Of a DNA stretch of 64,000 bases, positions 31,535 through 43,716 are shown piece after piece (position 1 is the stretch's first letter; each line of letters starts with the position of its first letter). The stretch is taken from the NCBI GenBank assembly GCA_030248215.1, contig JASANG010004112.1, positions 41,586-105,585 of the forward strand, read 5' to 3'. Source of the stretch: Enoplolaimus lenunculus. Taxonomy: Eukaryota; Nematoda; Enoplea; Enoplida; Thoracostomopsidae. The notes beneath the pieces were generated by a model, which saw nothing but the letters and a program-made list of their open reading frames with translations, did no database searches and was not told the DNA's origin. The position numbers were made by a program, and so were the translations under genes.

Positions 31535-31725
31535 GGCCCATGTTACTTTAAGAGGCGTCCAGGTTTCTGATGTGTCCACAAAAGAGTTGGTTTAGATTCT
31601 AGATTATATTTTGTTGCTTAGGCTTAGGCTTAGGCTTAGCAGCACATTTTTGCAACGCATAGGCTCAGGCTTAGGCTCAGGAATAAGCTTTATCTACTGT
31701 TACGCCCCTTAAAGTAACATTGACC
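31535..31725. mobile_element. hAT-like TTAGGC element, B subfamily
   Basis: Ends GGCCCATGTTACTTTAAGAGG and CCCCTTAAAGTAACATTGACC. Flanks AACGCAAT and AACGTAAT differ at one base, which fits an 8-bp target duplication. Confidence 0.82.
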
Positions 31726-32438
31726 AACGTAATAATAAATTTACAACGTTTTAAAACTATGAAATTCATTATAAATCAGACTTTAAGACATTACGATTTG
31801 ATAAATGAACGAATAGACCGCAATTTTGAGCATACCGTTTCATTTCTACAAGGGCAATTAGCCACTCATACATCAACCCAATAACTATTGGGGATATAAA
31901 AGTTCTTAAATAATGCATCGCATGGGAATCATAACCTAATCTCATTCGGATATTAATTTTGTAAACCAGAAAATTCCAAAAATGGCAATCAGCGATAAAT
32001 TGAACCTTAACCAGAATCATATCTGAATTTAAATGTTATGGCCATTTACAGATTAAACCAAGATATATTTTAATTACGCTTTGTAATAATCTATCCAGGT
32101 AATGTTTATCTTGTTTTTTTCTGGTTCGTTTGTATTTCTGGCGCGCTGGTCATGACCAATCGACTAAATGACCACATCTCATTAGCATTGATTGCTAAAA
32201 TCTACTCGCAAGGCGCTTTATCATACAATCATAAAATTAAAATTTGTTGACTGCAAATCTTTAACCAAGACAATCTATCAATGCATAGAAAATCAGCTTT
32301 GTGCTGGCTTAAAAATATTTAAAAACCAGAATAAGTAGCGTTGAACTAAAACCACTTCTAATTGATCTATCAGGTAACTTTTAGCCAGTTTAAAACTTGG
32401 GTTCATGTATTTAAGATCACGGGCTTGAACTTTTTTCT

Positions 32439-32534
32439 ATTTGACTCTGCGGAGTTGAATTTGACTTTAGTTTGTGTAATCCTGTAGTGCCTATTTCGGA
32501 GAATGTCAATTTGACTCACCATTTTTTGCAGTGT
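32439..32534. mobile_element. D-family fragment, right half
   Basis: TATTTGACTCTGCGGAG through GACTCACCATTTTTTGCAGTG is the right half of a D element. The left half is absent. Confidence 0.75.
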
Positions 32535-32935
32535 AGTCAGTCGTAGCCGTTTCGATAAGCTGTACCCTACTACTCACAACCAGCAGGTGGCCGGGCCCCG
32601 AAGGCGTCTGCCAAACCCGATCCATAAGGGAATTTCAAAAATTTCGCGTGCTCGGAGCAACTCAGGTTTACGCATGCATTATTCACGCTTATTTGTATTT
32701 CTCGCACGCTTCGCTGGCGAGTTTTCTCTTATTGCAGTTTCGCGCGTGTATCCCCAGTTTTTGGTTAAGCTGTTGTACCCCTGGTTGATACCGGAGGTAC
32801 ATGAGGGCATCTCGCTCACCGGGAGGCCTCAGATACTCTGACCGTAGTCTTGAGGTAGCTTTCGTCTCACTGGACACCAGTGTCCTATCCCGTGAGAAGA
32901 GGGGTGTGAACACTGTCAGAAGTTCACGGTCGGGA

Positions 32936-33430
32936 CTGTGGGTATACGCGGCTTGTGTATGTGCAGAGTGTGTAATGTTAAGACATATACATACTCGTGC
33001 AGATATACCACCAGAGGAAATTAGGATATCGGCCGCGTGGTGTAATGGGTAGCGTGCTTGACTCGCGAGCCAGAGGTCGGAGGTTCGATTTCCGGCGTGG
33101 CCATATCTTTCGGAGAAATTATTGGGAAAACCAATTATATTCGCAGTACTTTGGGGAAAGGGGTCGTCCCGACCGTGCAGTTCTGACAGGGACGACCCCT
33201 TTCCCCGAAGTACTGCGAATATAACTGGTTTTTTCAGTTAATTTCTCCGAAAGATATGGCCACGCCGGGAATCGAACGTCGGACCTCTCGCTCGCGTGTC
33301 AAGCGGGTTACCCATTACACCACGAGGCCGGTATAATAATCGCCTCTGGTGCTCTATGTGCACGAGTATTTATGTGTCTTAACATTACACACTCTACACA
33401 TACACAAGCTACACCACGTATACCCACATA
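32936..33430. repeat. Inverted pair of tRNA-derived SINE-like units
   Basis: Two units of about 235 bp face each other across an 18-bp spacer (33171-33188). Each contains a tRNA-like segment. The left one, 33031-33103 on +, has a closed 7-bp acceptor stem (GGCCGCG with CGTGGCC), an A box TGGTGTAATGGGTAG and a B box GGTTCGATTTCC, but a mispaired anticodon stem. The right one is the reverse copy. The shared tail contains GGGGAAAGGGGTCGTCCC. A third single unit is at 53952-54200. Confidence 0.72.
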
Positions 33431-34408
33431 CACCGCTTACCAGTTCCGCATTCTTGACCGCTCTGTGATTGAAAGAGTTCAACTCAACCGAATGTCAAAA
33501 GGTGTTTTCTAGCTGAACAGATTAAAAATATAACGAGGATGCGACACGAGTGTTTTTTAAAAACTTGCAGCTTTTTGCGTAATTTTGTAAAATTTAAAAT
33601 GTCAAAATATATTCTTGCCTAGAGCCGCCACTCCTAATAACCCGTGTCTATAAGCTTGCCTTTGACAAAACTGAGCGCTGGAAAAGTTTGAAACCTGGAT
33701 TAATAAGCACGAAACGGTTTGAAAATCATCTTGTTTCCGATTTTAGCTCTCGCCGGCTCAGGTTAGCCTTTCGCAGCCTTAAAATTTGCATTGAGTGTTC
33801 TGCATTTATTAAATTTTCACCCCATAATCCATAAAGTATTGTCATCGTTTTTAAGCCTTTTCTCGTTTAAAGCTTGTTTTAAGCCTAACTGCGGCACAAA
33901 TTGAACGACACCTGGCGACCGGTTCATTTATCTGGTGATGCAGGTTAATCGACAAAATTTAGCCAAATCTAACCAGAATATATCTGAAAAAAAACAGAAA
34001 ATTAATAGCACCACCGACCGAAAGCTGTATTGTACGGTATAGTAGTTGCACTTGATGACCATTTGTCTATCGCAGACTGGTTTCATTTATCAAGCATTAG
34101 CAGGTTGCATAGGCGACGGCAGGTAAGTGCAAACTGGTATAGCTGCACGTTGGCCTGTAAATTGCCATAGTTCACGTTGCTCTAGCGAAGCCGAAATTTT
34201 TTTCGAAGGGGTGTATAAAGGTTTATGATGACTTTTACAAACGAAAGTTAGAATTTTGTGTTTGCTGAAAATTAAGTAAAACGTTGCCGGACATCATAGC
34301 AAAAAACAGACGCTTATTAATTCGGCAACAGTTTTACTTAATTTTAAGCATATTTTAGTGAGTAGGTGGTTTGAGTAAAAAAATATAGCTATGTCGTCTC
34401 GTTAATAG

Positions 34409-34475
34409 AATAAGAGGGGGGATTGATATTTATTTGGTTTTCTCCAGAGGGTACCATCCCTGTTATTCAGTTTCA
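34409..34475. mobile_element. E-family fragment
   Basis: GAATAAGAGGGGGGATTGAT and CCAGAGGGTACCATCCCTGTT match the inner part of E elements. The remainder is missing. Confidence 0.5.
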
Positions 34476-35547
34476 ATGAAAATTTTTCATCTGAACCTAA
34501 CAATGCCCTTATGACACGGGGTTGTATGACATACGCATAAAAGGTTTCAGTTCAAATAAATACCAGAGTCTACTGAACCAGAATAAAGCCCGGTACCTGA
34601 TTATCAATGTAGAAATGTGTGTATATGTATATATGTATATAAAATTGTATTAAAATTGGTAAATTTTTAAAAAAGTCTCAAATTTAATGAGAAGTAATTA
34701 TAAATTGTTTCAAAAATAACTGCATCTCAGCAAACCGAAAACGGTGGTGCGATAAATTTTGGTATAAAAAAACTTTTAATACACGAAAAATGTTGCAAAT
34801 TCGTGCGGTTTTTTTATCTTTTATTTCAAACCTGACCAAATTTGAATCCAGAAACCGGTGTGGAGATGTATCCGTTGTGCTGACAATTTTGCTATGTAAA
34901 ACTGGTTCAGCTGAAGCCAAGTGTTTTCTAGCCAAAAAACCATAAATGGCTATAGGAAAAATTGGCTAAAATAAAATACGAGTTCAAACACAAAATGTGC
35001 GCTTTTGGCTGCAATTTGTAAGGCGTTAAAATGTCACAATACGGCAAAAAACGCTTCAAAACTGCAATATTTGCAGTCAAAAACCCGTCATCATCTCGTA
35101 CCGATAAATCCTTAAAATCCTGTGCTACTGAACACTGGACATTGTCTGGTGATAAACAACTTAAAAGAATACCGCATTTTTACAGCAATAAATATTACCC
35201 TCAATTTGAAACTTATTTTTCTTGTCATCATTCATTCTGGCACATCAAAGCGAACAGAACCGGTGTTAATTAAGCTAACACTCGTTCTGTGATATAAGGG
35301 TAAACATTAAAACCTGTAAAAGATTTATTTCATCTTTCTATGCAAACAAGTGTCATATAACTTTACCGTTTCAGCTTGCAAATAAGCATTCAGCTTATTA
35401 CTTTTAGGTGAAACAGTTCGAAATATTCATTCAAGCTTTTATTATAGTTTACTCACAGAGAAAATTTGACCGTTGTGATTAGCCAAAAGCTATTTTTACT
35501 ACTAAATGTTAATGCAACATTTTGAGTTTGACGTCGTACCTATCGGC

Positions 35548-35750
35548 GGTCCATGTAAAGATCAGGAGCGGAACGTTTTTCTGTCGGACTGCAATAGATT
35601 AAGCTTAAGCTTTAGGCTAATGTTTCTTGCTTGGCTTAGGCTTAGGCTTAGGCTTTGGAATATGCTCATTCTTACGTTTAGGTTTTGGCTTATGCTTAGG
35701 CGTAGGAATATGCTTATAATACTGTTCCGCCTCTGTTCTTTACATTGGCC
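35548..35750. mobile_element. hAT-like TTAGGC element, A subfamily
   Basis: Ends are GGTCCATGTAAAGATCAGGA and CTGTTCTTTACATTGGCC, with TTAGG units inside. CCTATCGG flanks both sides, consistent with an 8-bp target duplication. Confidence 0.83.
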
Positions 35751-36179
35751 CTATCGGTGAACTATACTATTGGGCTTTGGCATGGCAACAGCACCTCCCT
35801 TGCACTGAATCCACCAGTGAAAATAGAATCCTAGACGTTGCATTTCGGACAATTTCGTTCCAGCTATAATAATACAGGAGACATCATTGTAGGCAAAAAA
35901 CTTTTTATAACAGAGCAGAAAAAAATCACACGTTTATGATGAAGATTCGTAGAAGATACCACAAAAATCACGATCCGGCCAAGTATAAGTCCATAATCCC
36001 ACTAGGCTTTCGCTAATACAATAGCGTGATTAGACCAAGGTCATACAGTGTTACTGAACTGTATAAACAAACTTCTAACGCGTATTTCAAGTGCGCACAG
36101 TCGCCACCGGCCAGTGTGTAACAGGAACATAAGTCAGCCAATCCGGAGGTGAACAAGATTTGCCAGTCGGCAGCGGTAT

Positions 36180-36400
36180 ACTGTAAAAAATAGTGAGTCA
36201 AATTGACTCTATCCAAAATAGGCTTTTCGGGACTACACAAACTGAGTCAAATTCTACACCGCCAGAGTCAAATTCGACTCACTGAGCGACTCGAGTGAGC
36301 CTAATTTGACTCACTGGCGGAGTCGAAATTAACTCAGTTTGCGTAGTCCGGAAAAGCCTATTTCGGAGATAGTCAATTTGACTCACCATTTTTTACAGTG
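36180..36400. mobile_element. D-family element
   Basis: CTGTAAAAAATAGTGAGTCAA and GACTCACCATTTTTTACAGTG are inverted ends, with TA just outside both. Confidence 0.83.
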
Positions 36401-36758
36401 TAGTATTAAGATCAGATGGCTAAATTTATGTATCAATGTTTAGGTAACAGAACAATCTATAAGGTTTTGACAAAAGCTTGTTTTCGAAACTACGTCAGAT
36501 TTAATAAAACTCACTGAATGAATCAATGTTTAAGAAAAAAATAATCGCTACTGAAATTGCCGAAATATCGTTCAAGAATGCTACCGGAACCGGATATCGC
36601 GTTTCTACCATAACTGATGCAGTCCTTTGATTGCATCCTGCGGTCTACAAGTAGCAATGACTTGCGTTAACGTGGATTTTTGCAAGCTTTTCTGTTTTTT
36701 TCTAATTTCAACTGCTGGTGTACCTAAACATTGGCTAGAAAAGGATACATAGCTATTT

Positions 36759-37026
36759 AACCCTTTACCTCATACAGCATACTATGAGCAACTCAATACA
36801 AGTAATATCCGAATAACACAGACGCTGTGAGCAGTCTTTAACAATTCTAACATATATGCGCAGTGCAAAATCTCTACAATACGTAAGAGCCCTCTTGAGT
36901 TCGAGCGTCAAGCTCATATAGTGAGTGGTCATCGTAAACCCCTCTTATTCGAGAGACTGAGGACCCAATTTTACCATGAAATAACAACTCATATGAAATT
37001 GAAAATATTCATGTGAGAAAGGGTTA
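36759..37026. mobile_element. S-family element
   Basis: Ends TTAACCCTTTACCTCATA and ATGTGAGAAAGGGTTAA. The interior carries GAGCCCTCTTGAGTTCGAGCG and GTGGTCATCGTAAACCCC, the S-family tRNA-like part. Confidence 0.65.
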
Positions 37027-37069
37027 AAGCATCAGAATTTCAAGTACTCAGAAAGACATATTTCGGTCG

Positions 37070-37318
37070 TTAACCCTTTCTCACATGATATTATCTATTT
37101 CCCCTGAGACCTACTTTTATGCTAGGATTCGAACTCCGGGGACTGGAGTTGGAGGCGTATACCATCACCACTCAGCTATAGGAGCTTGACGCTCGAGCCC
37201 AAGGGGGCTCTCACGTCTTGTGGTGATTTAGTACTATGTATACGTGTTGCAATTGTTAAACACGGCGCGATATATATTATTTAACGCATATACACTGCGC
37301 TAAGTTGCAAGGGGTTAA
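37070..37318. mobile_element. S-family element with clear tRNA-like core on the - strand
   Basis: TTAACCCTTTCTCACATGAT starts it and GCAAGGGGTTAA ends it. Read on -, it has TAGCTGAGTGGTGATGGTA (A-box-like) and GGAGTTCGAATCC (B-box-like). This copy shows the tRNA likeness best. Confidence 0.7.
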
Positions 37319-37531
37319 TGCGTCAAAAAAATTCCCTTTAAAACATCAATAAACCCGCATCATCCAGTCTTTGGTACCAGTCTTCAAAAAATATCACAGC
37401 CGAATCTTTTCTTTATTAAGGCAACTTAATGTTAGCATACAATCCGTAAGAATTGGCGTCTTAATCTTACAACAACTCAAGCTTAAAAGCAATCAAATTC
37501 TGGCTAAACAGACATGGTACTGACTATAATT

Positions 37532-37750
37532 CACTGCATTTATGCAAAAAATGGTGAGTCAAATTGACTCGCTCCGAAATAGTCTCTACGACACTGCACA
37601 AACTGACTCAAATTCGATTCCGCTACAGTCAAATGTGCAACTCCAGTGAGCCGAAATTGCCTCTGGCAGAATCGAGTTTGACTCAGTTTATGAAGTCCCA
37701 CAAAGCCTATTTCGGAGAGAATCAATTTGACTCAGCATTTTTTTGCAGTG
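37532..37750. mobile_element. D-family element
   Basis: CACTGCATTTATGCAAAAAATG at the left and CAGCATTTTTTTGCAGTG at the right, with the usual mirrored TGACTC interior. Somewhat diverged. Confidence 0.78.
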
Positions 37751-38347
37751 AATATGAAAACAATTGTGATACCACCATACAACATGCAGTACAGTTTAAT
37801 AGCTGTCTGAGGGTATATAATACCAATCCGATTAACAAAATTTGTACGCTAACCGCAGATTTGCGTGACTCAAAATGACAACGACGATAAGACTTGTCAT
37901 TAAACTTCGCCTGCAAGAGTTTCCGGTCCTACATAGCGATCCTTTTTTGGCCGCCTGCTATTAGGGTTCCGGGCCTATGGACAACATTTATTCAGTAACG
38001 CTTTTGCATCATTTATATCATGGATGTGTTACTTTACCAACAAAAATGTTTCCAACATCCACGTTGCTCTGGTATGTAAGCTATAGCTTAGCAATCGGTG
38101 CGATAATTGGCAGTATAATAATGCAACCGTTCAAATCTGAATGCCAACTGAACTGAGAAAGTGGGTGAGAAATATAATGAAAATTCAATTATTCAAAACG
38201 GCAACCCTGTGTTTTGAGGATCGGATACATTCAGACGACTGTGGTACGAAGCATCGTGCAAATAATTACCGAGTACAAGATCTTTCGCGTACAAATGTCT
38301 TGTCAAAGCCGGTGTGCAAAGTAGCGATGAAAAATGTTAAGAAAATG

Positions 38348-38541
38348 GGCTCATGTAAAGATCAGGAGCGGAACGTTTTTCTATGCTACCAAAATAGAGT
38401 AAGCTTAATCTTTAGACTATTTTTTGTTTGGCTTAGGCTTAGGCTTAGGCTGAGGAATATGCTCATTTTTACGCTTAGGCTTAGATTTACGCTTAAGAAT
38501 ATGCTTAAAACACTATTCCGCCCTGGTTCGTTACATTGGCC
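38348..38541. mobile_element. hAT-like TTAGGC element, A subfamily
   Basis: Starts GGCTCATGTAAAGATCAGGA and ends CTGGTTCGTTACATTGGCC, with TTAGGC units. A-rich flanks make its target duplication unclear. Confidence 0.78.
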
Positions 38542-39034
38542 AAAAAATGTAACCAATCTTTATATTTAAACTTGACAATTAAATATATTTCCGTCAAAAT
38601 TGCATTCGTAAACCGTAGAAAATTATATGCTGAACCTAAAGTGGCATTAGCGTTTGACTTCAAAGCTGTCTAGCAATTTTCAATATTCATAGAATATAAT
38701 AAAGCACGTGACTGTACTAGAAAGTAGCTTTAATAAATATCGCTTTCACCTGTATTATCAAGAGCAGTCAACATTTTTAGTCAATTCATAAAAGATCGAA
38801 TATTTTATTTTAGGCCTTTGTACCTACACATTTCCTCGCATTTAAGGTTTAAACTTTACGCTTAGGCTTAAGCAAAGGCTTAGGCAAAAGTGAGGTTTTT
38901 CCTAACCTAAGCCTAAACCTAACGCGGAACGTAAATGATGACGGAAAGTATACAAGGGCATCTGTTTCACATTAACATTGCTTGCAGTAACCTGTCAGCA
39001 ATGTTATAGTGCAGATGTTTGTGCTAGAAATTTT

Positions 39035-39320
39035 CAGGAGGGGCATTCAAAGATTTTCAATGACTTACCGAGAAAGGTTGTAAATTTTGTAGCCGGGGCC
39101 AAAAATTTTCCAGTGGGCTCAGCCATTCGTGCCCTCTCCCCATTGGCTACGGGCCCGCGTTACGAACCCGTAGCCAGAAGCAGCCAGCAGGGCGAATCCC
39201 TCGATATTGATGTCATCCTAACAAAGTTCTCGCCAGCTTCAGATAATATGCAAGTACCCGAATGACCTTTCTAGGTTGGCCCACCACTAGTATGATGAGC
39301 TGGCTACGGGACTGTTTCGT
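39035..39320. repeat. Diverged L-family repeat
   Basis: GGGGCCAAAAATTTTCCAGTGGG, CCATTGGCTACGGGCCC, CGAACCCGTAGCCA and GATGAGCTGGCTACGGGA echo the L copies at 17795 and 24050. Limits are approximate, and two copies may overlap. Confidence 0.35.
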
Positions 39321-40532
39321 TAGCCTCTTCTGTTCAAGCGTAAATGCCGAAACGCCGCCGATGGCGTGCCCGACCTATAGAGAGCGATCGAAACCTTACA
39401 GAACTCCACAAGTCTTAAGACTCGCTAGGGTTAAAGGACACCAATGGATTTTATCCGTTAACTACTTGAGGTTAAAAATATCGATAGCTTTGGGAAATTG
39501 AAACAGTTTCAAACCCATTTTCTCGTATTTCTAGCGTTTTTCAAAAGCCAACTTCAGAAATGGTTGCGTCAATTTTCCACACGGCGGACACACGACAAAA
39601 TGAATGACTCAGTAGCGATGTTACAGGAAAAAGTGGCCATTCGGAAACAGTTGTCCCTGGCCAGTCTTTTTTCCTAAAAAAATTCGCCTCCTGAACTCTT
39701 TTTCGCGAAAAAAGATGCCGTCTGTGGAAAAAATGCCCCCTCAAACTTAGACTCTGGTCACTTTTTCTTGGAAAAACGTGGCCTCCGGATGCGGGACGTT
39801 CCCGATGCTTTTTTGGACCTATCGCGAGCCGTCGTTTTAGCGGTTTGTATTTATACAAAAGGCTGCCTGCATATATGTGATGAAGTGGCTCCAAGAATTA
39901 TAACAACGAACAAATGTATTTTATTTGTTGTCCTGTAGAACCTCCCCATTTGAAATTAAACACATCAAGCCACAACCAATCAAAAATGTTAAATACTAAA
40001 GTTGCTAGCGTTTTTGATTGGTTATTTTTTTCATAAAGCCTCATTCAGCCTATTAGATTGAAGACTGAACGTGACGAGCGTATCGTGATTATAGTTTCCA
40101 AATACGTATCATAACAATTACTTTTACTGAATCTAACAGGGTACCTATCCTAAGCCACCGTTTTTCCGAATGTGAATCTATACGTTTTTCAACATCTGCA
40201 TTCGTAAGCCAAACTAATACATAATCAGGCGTTTTACTCAACTCTACTGCGGTTTTAAAATATGTAGAGTAAATTACTAATTGTAAACAATTAATTAATG
40301 ACCAGCAGCTGAAAGCCACCTGAAAGTCTTTATTCATCAATTTCGGCCTCCTATCATAGTTACGATACTAATAGATAAAAAATATTTCCTAGCAGTTAGC
40401 AAATCGACTAAAGTAATGTGTTAACTTTATGTGCCTCAGAACCAAATGCTTTTGTTACCAAAATACGCCGGCGGAAAACTTTTTTTTGAAGAAATTCCAC
40501 TAGTCAACGACACCAATTCGTTTATAGCATAA

Positions 40533-40886
40533 GTGCTCTCTAAAAGCTTAAACTAACTTGAGTTTAACCTAATCCAGTAGTATTAAACTAACTTTCTAGA
40601 ATAACTGAACTAACGGGTAGGATTACGCTTAAACTAGTTTAAAATCTTACGTATTTTTAGTTTAAGCTAAACTTAGTGAACTCTTTGATACACATAATTT
40701 CTGGCCAGCACTTTTTGCTTAATCTAAAAATAAGTTCACTTAAACTCGTGTTAAACTTAAAAAACAGCTAGTTTAGGTAAAACTTAAAATTCTAGTTCAG
40801 TTAGTCCGTCCAGCCATTTGAGTTTTACTTACACTAATATTCAAGTTTAGTTAAGCTGTAATTTAAGTTTAAGTTTTTAGAGAGTG
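40533..40886. mobile_element. I-family element
   Basis: Ends GTGCTCTCTAAAAGCTTAAAC and AAGTTTAAGTTTTTAGAGAGTG are inverted. The body is rich in TTTAAGCTAAACTT and contains AGTTAGTCCGTCCAGCCATTTG. A homologous copy follows at 42493-42855. Confidence 0.65.
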
Positions 40887-41107
40887 GAAACTTGTTTATT
40901 ATAATAATTATCCTTATTATTTTTATTATTATTATTATTATTAATTATTATTATATTAAAAATTGAAAACTTTTTAGTGGGTAAACTACTAGGTTTGAAT
41001 ACAACTATAAACACTATAATGACCGACATCGGAGGAGTTTTTCATATCCGTATAGACAGTTTTTTTACACAATCTGGTTATTCGAATATTCGGTGCCCTA
41101 TAGTACC

Positions 41108-41286
41108 GGCCAATGTAACGAACAGGGGGCGGAACAGAATCCTAAGCCTAAAGTTGAAATGAGCATATTCCTATTAGCCTAAGCCTAATCATTATCATAA
41201 GCTAAGCAAAAAATTAGTCCAAAGCTTAAGCTTACTCTTTTCTACTCCAACAGAAACACGTTCCGCCCCTGATCTTTACACGGGCC
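41108..41286. mobile_element. hAT-like TTAGGC element, A subfamily
   Basis: Ends are GGCCAATGTAACGAACAGGG and CTGATCTTTACACGGGCC, with CCTAAG units in between. No clear target duplication. Confidence 0.76.
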
Positions 41287-41542
41287 CCGCATTCTTATAT
41301 AAAGGTCACTTCCGATTTTCAAACTGGCTGTGTTCTCAAAATGATAAAGATTTTATACAGATCTATCAACATGTTTATGTGCGTAAGACTATCAACTATT
41401 AAAAAAACTATTTAGCCATGCCGTTTACGGTCTATAAAGTTACGTGAACTAGCGTTTTTGACTGGCTTTTGATATTTAGACCGTGTGCCGTTCGTTGGAC
41501 GTACAACTCCAATAAGTTAGGCCCGAAGCCAAAGGTAAGCCA

Positions 41543-41750
41543 CACTGCAAAAAATGGTGAGTCAAATTGACTCCCTCCGAAATAGGCTCTACGGGACTAC
41601 ACAAACTGAATCAAATTCGACTCCGCCAGAGTCAAACGTGCGACTCAGTGAGCCGAATTTGGCTCTGGCGGAGTCGAATTTGACTCAGTTTGTGTAGTCC
41701 CGTAGAACTTATTTCGGAGAGAGTCAATTTGACTCACCATTTTTTGCAGT
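41543..41750. mobile_element. D-family element, well preserved
   Basis: CACTGCAAAAAATGGTGAGTC and GACTCACCATTTTTTGCAGT are near-perfect inverted ends, with mirrored CCGAAATAGGCTCTACGGGAC inside. Confidence 0.88.
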
Positions 41751-42492
41751 ACATGGTTGTTTAGATAATCCCGTCTTTCAAAAATATTTGACATTCTAGA
41801 AATGTTCACCCCCTGTGCTGAACATCTCGTCTAAATCGCAGTATGTCCCCCTGACACAATTGGTCGTCTCTTGAATGTCGAATTGACAACATAAATCTAC
41901 TATGGATGTTTGGACCCATCAGCTGACAGAAAACATTGATTTAACTCGTCAATCGGTGGTCATATGCCGGTAAAATTAACACCGTTCGACTCAACTCGGC
42001 AAACTGAGTCGATCCGATGTCGAATCAATCGACATTTAACAGTGACTTTTGGGATCCGAAGACAAAGTTAAGCTTTGAATGTCAAAAATTCGAATTGGTC
42101 AAACTTTTAAACTTGGGGTTTAAGCTAAAAAGCGTTCACAGAACAACGTTTTGATGCACAAGCAATACGTTTCAACGTTTGTCCCGCAATACAGAAAAGC
42201 GGTTTGAAGCTATGCTTCCGTGTGCGGCAAAAGCAATAGTCATATTTGTTCCATGTCCATCTTTAAATCATGTCACTGTGAGATTGACTCAGTTTATCGT
42301 ATCTGCCGTTGCAGGGGTATATGGTGAAACTTCTATTTTTATATTAGCGTAGTTTGACAATATTCGTTTGCTGTTGAACTTAGATATGACCATGAAACGC
42401 TCTTATATGATAATAGCAATACGAAACAAATTATATATTTATTGTTACGATGCCATAATGTAAGAAGATCAGAGTCGCTTTAAACGCCGATG

Positions 42493-42855
42493 CTGCTGTC
42501 TAAAAGTTTAAACTAACTTGATTTAAGTTCAATGTAATCCTGCAGTATTAAACTAACTTTCTAGATTAACTAAACCAACCGGTAGGTTTACGCTTAAACT
42601 CATTTAAAACCTTACATATTTTCAATTTAAGCTAAACTTGATGAACTCTTAGATACAAATAAATTCTGGACTGCACTTGTCACTGAAACAAAAAATCAGT
42701 TTACTTAAACTCGTGTTAAACTTAAAAACGCGTTATTTTAAGTAAAGCTTAAAATTCTAGTTTAGTTAGTCCGTCCAGCCATTTGAGCTTTACGTAAACT
42801 AATATTCTAGTTTAATTAAGCTGTGAATTAAGTTTATGTTTTTGTAAGAGTGTGC
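42493..42855. mobile_element. I-family element
   Basis: Colinear with 40533-40886 through most of its length, including AGTTAGTCCGTCCAGCCATTTG. The ends are less clear. Confidence 0.62.
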
Positions 42856-43716
42856 AGGCTTCAATTCAAATATTTGGCAAAAACCTATAATTTGAAGCCT
42901 AAATATTTGGTTAAGCAGGCGGCTTAGTTACACGCTATATATGCAAAAAACGTAGATCAAACAAAAACATCATATTTAATACAAAAAAATAAATATTAAC
43001 TAAATATAGTTTTTTTCGTTGTGCCAAAAACTTAAAAATGGTCATCATACGCTCTCGACACCTGCGTTCCAGGCAAACAGTTTGTAGCAAAATCAACTGT
43101 CAACCTTGTGTAAACAAGTGAAGATAAACTTAAACGAGGGTTGCAGACATTTAATTTTGAAAAAAAAGCCGAGAGCCGTATCGAATTGCAGCTCAAACTT
43201 TTGAAAGAATATACGACCAACGCAGCGAAACTTTATACAATTGCTTACAATTTTGGGCAAATTATTCAAGGAAAACGCAACGAAAGACACACATCAAATT
43301 GTCATATATTCTCAGTAGTGTCACTGGCGTTTAGTTGAAGTTATTTTTTATGTAACTTTTAAACAATTAACCTCCTGAGACGGCCAGGGGGGGGCAAAAT
43401 TCAGCTTGGACGACTGTGTAAAATAGGTCTTATCGAAAATGGACGAAGCCAGAAGCATGGCTAAGGCGTACGTTGGGCTATTGGGTATAAAAACGTACAG
43501 TGACATTATGGCATCAATTAGACATATCATTCTTTGTAACTCCAACTGCTGATCTATTAATGAGGCTCAGGTGGTTTAAGCTGGTTTTTTTTAAGAATCA
43601 AATTTATCAAAAATTTGCAAGTTTTAAAACCTTAAAATGCTAAAATTTGTCAAGATTTTGTTTCGATTCGCTGGCGAAATCATTGTTACTCCGTAACCCA
43701 TTATCCGATCTGGGTA

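Larger units (their letters stand above)
26349..32020 (-). pseudogene. Possible third Grl-like receptor locus (fragments)
   Basis: Scattered - strand pieces have the right order and character. About 31816-32015 encodes FLVYKINIRMRL and the membrane-like FISPIVIGLMYEWLIALVE before a donor-like GTATGC. 29048-29239 encodes HSTFRLQNIQFLANIAFHFL, like Grl exon 5. 26349-about 26450 ends an open frame with GYGAIPLVDCFNEFLVT and IVWLKCCLI then TAA, like a Grl last segment with a possible phase-0 acceptor. I could not link these exons, and transposons lie between them. It may be a decayed gene, an unresolved gene, or chance. Confidence 0.22.
32021..37831. other. Transposon-rich stretch, no gene recognised
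   Basis: It contains D, A, E and S elements and the inverted tRNA-derived pair, listed separately. 32585-32930 is noticeably GC-richer, with open frames on both strands. No family could be named, and it may be an old repeat tail. Around 33440-34400 and 34480-35540 I see nothing supportable. Confidence 0.4.

Noticed and set aside
31274-31579. Open frame on - strand as a gene exon
   Set aside because: It begins inside element B6 and the remainder has no recognised features, although it lies within the weak third Grl-like locus.
33031-33103. Functional tRNA gene
   Set aside because: The acceptor stem closes, but the anticodon and T stems have mismatches and the unit is part of a repeated inverted SINE-like pair.
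32587-33224. Several open frames on both strands
   Set aside because: GC-rich repeat and tRNA-derived sequence explain the lack of stops; no family resemblance.
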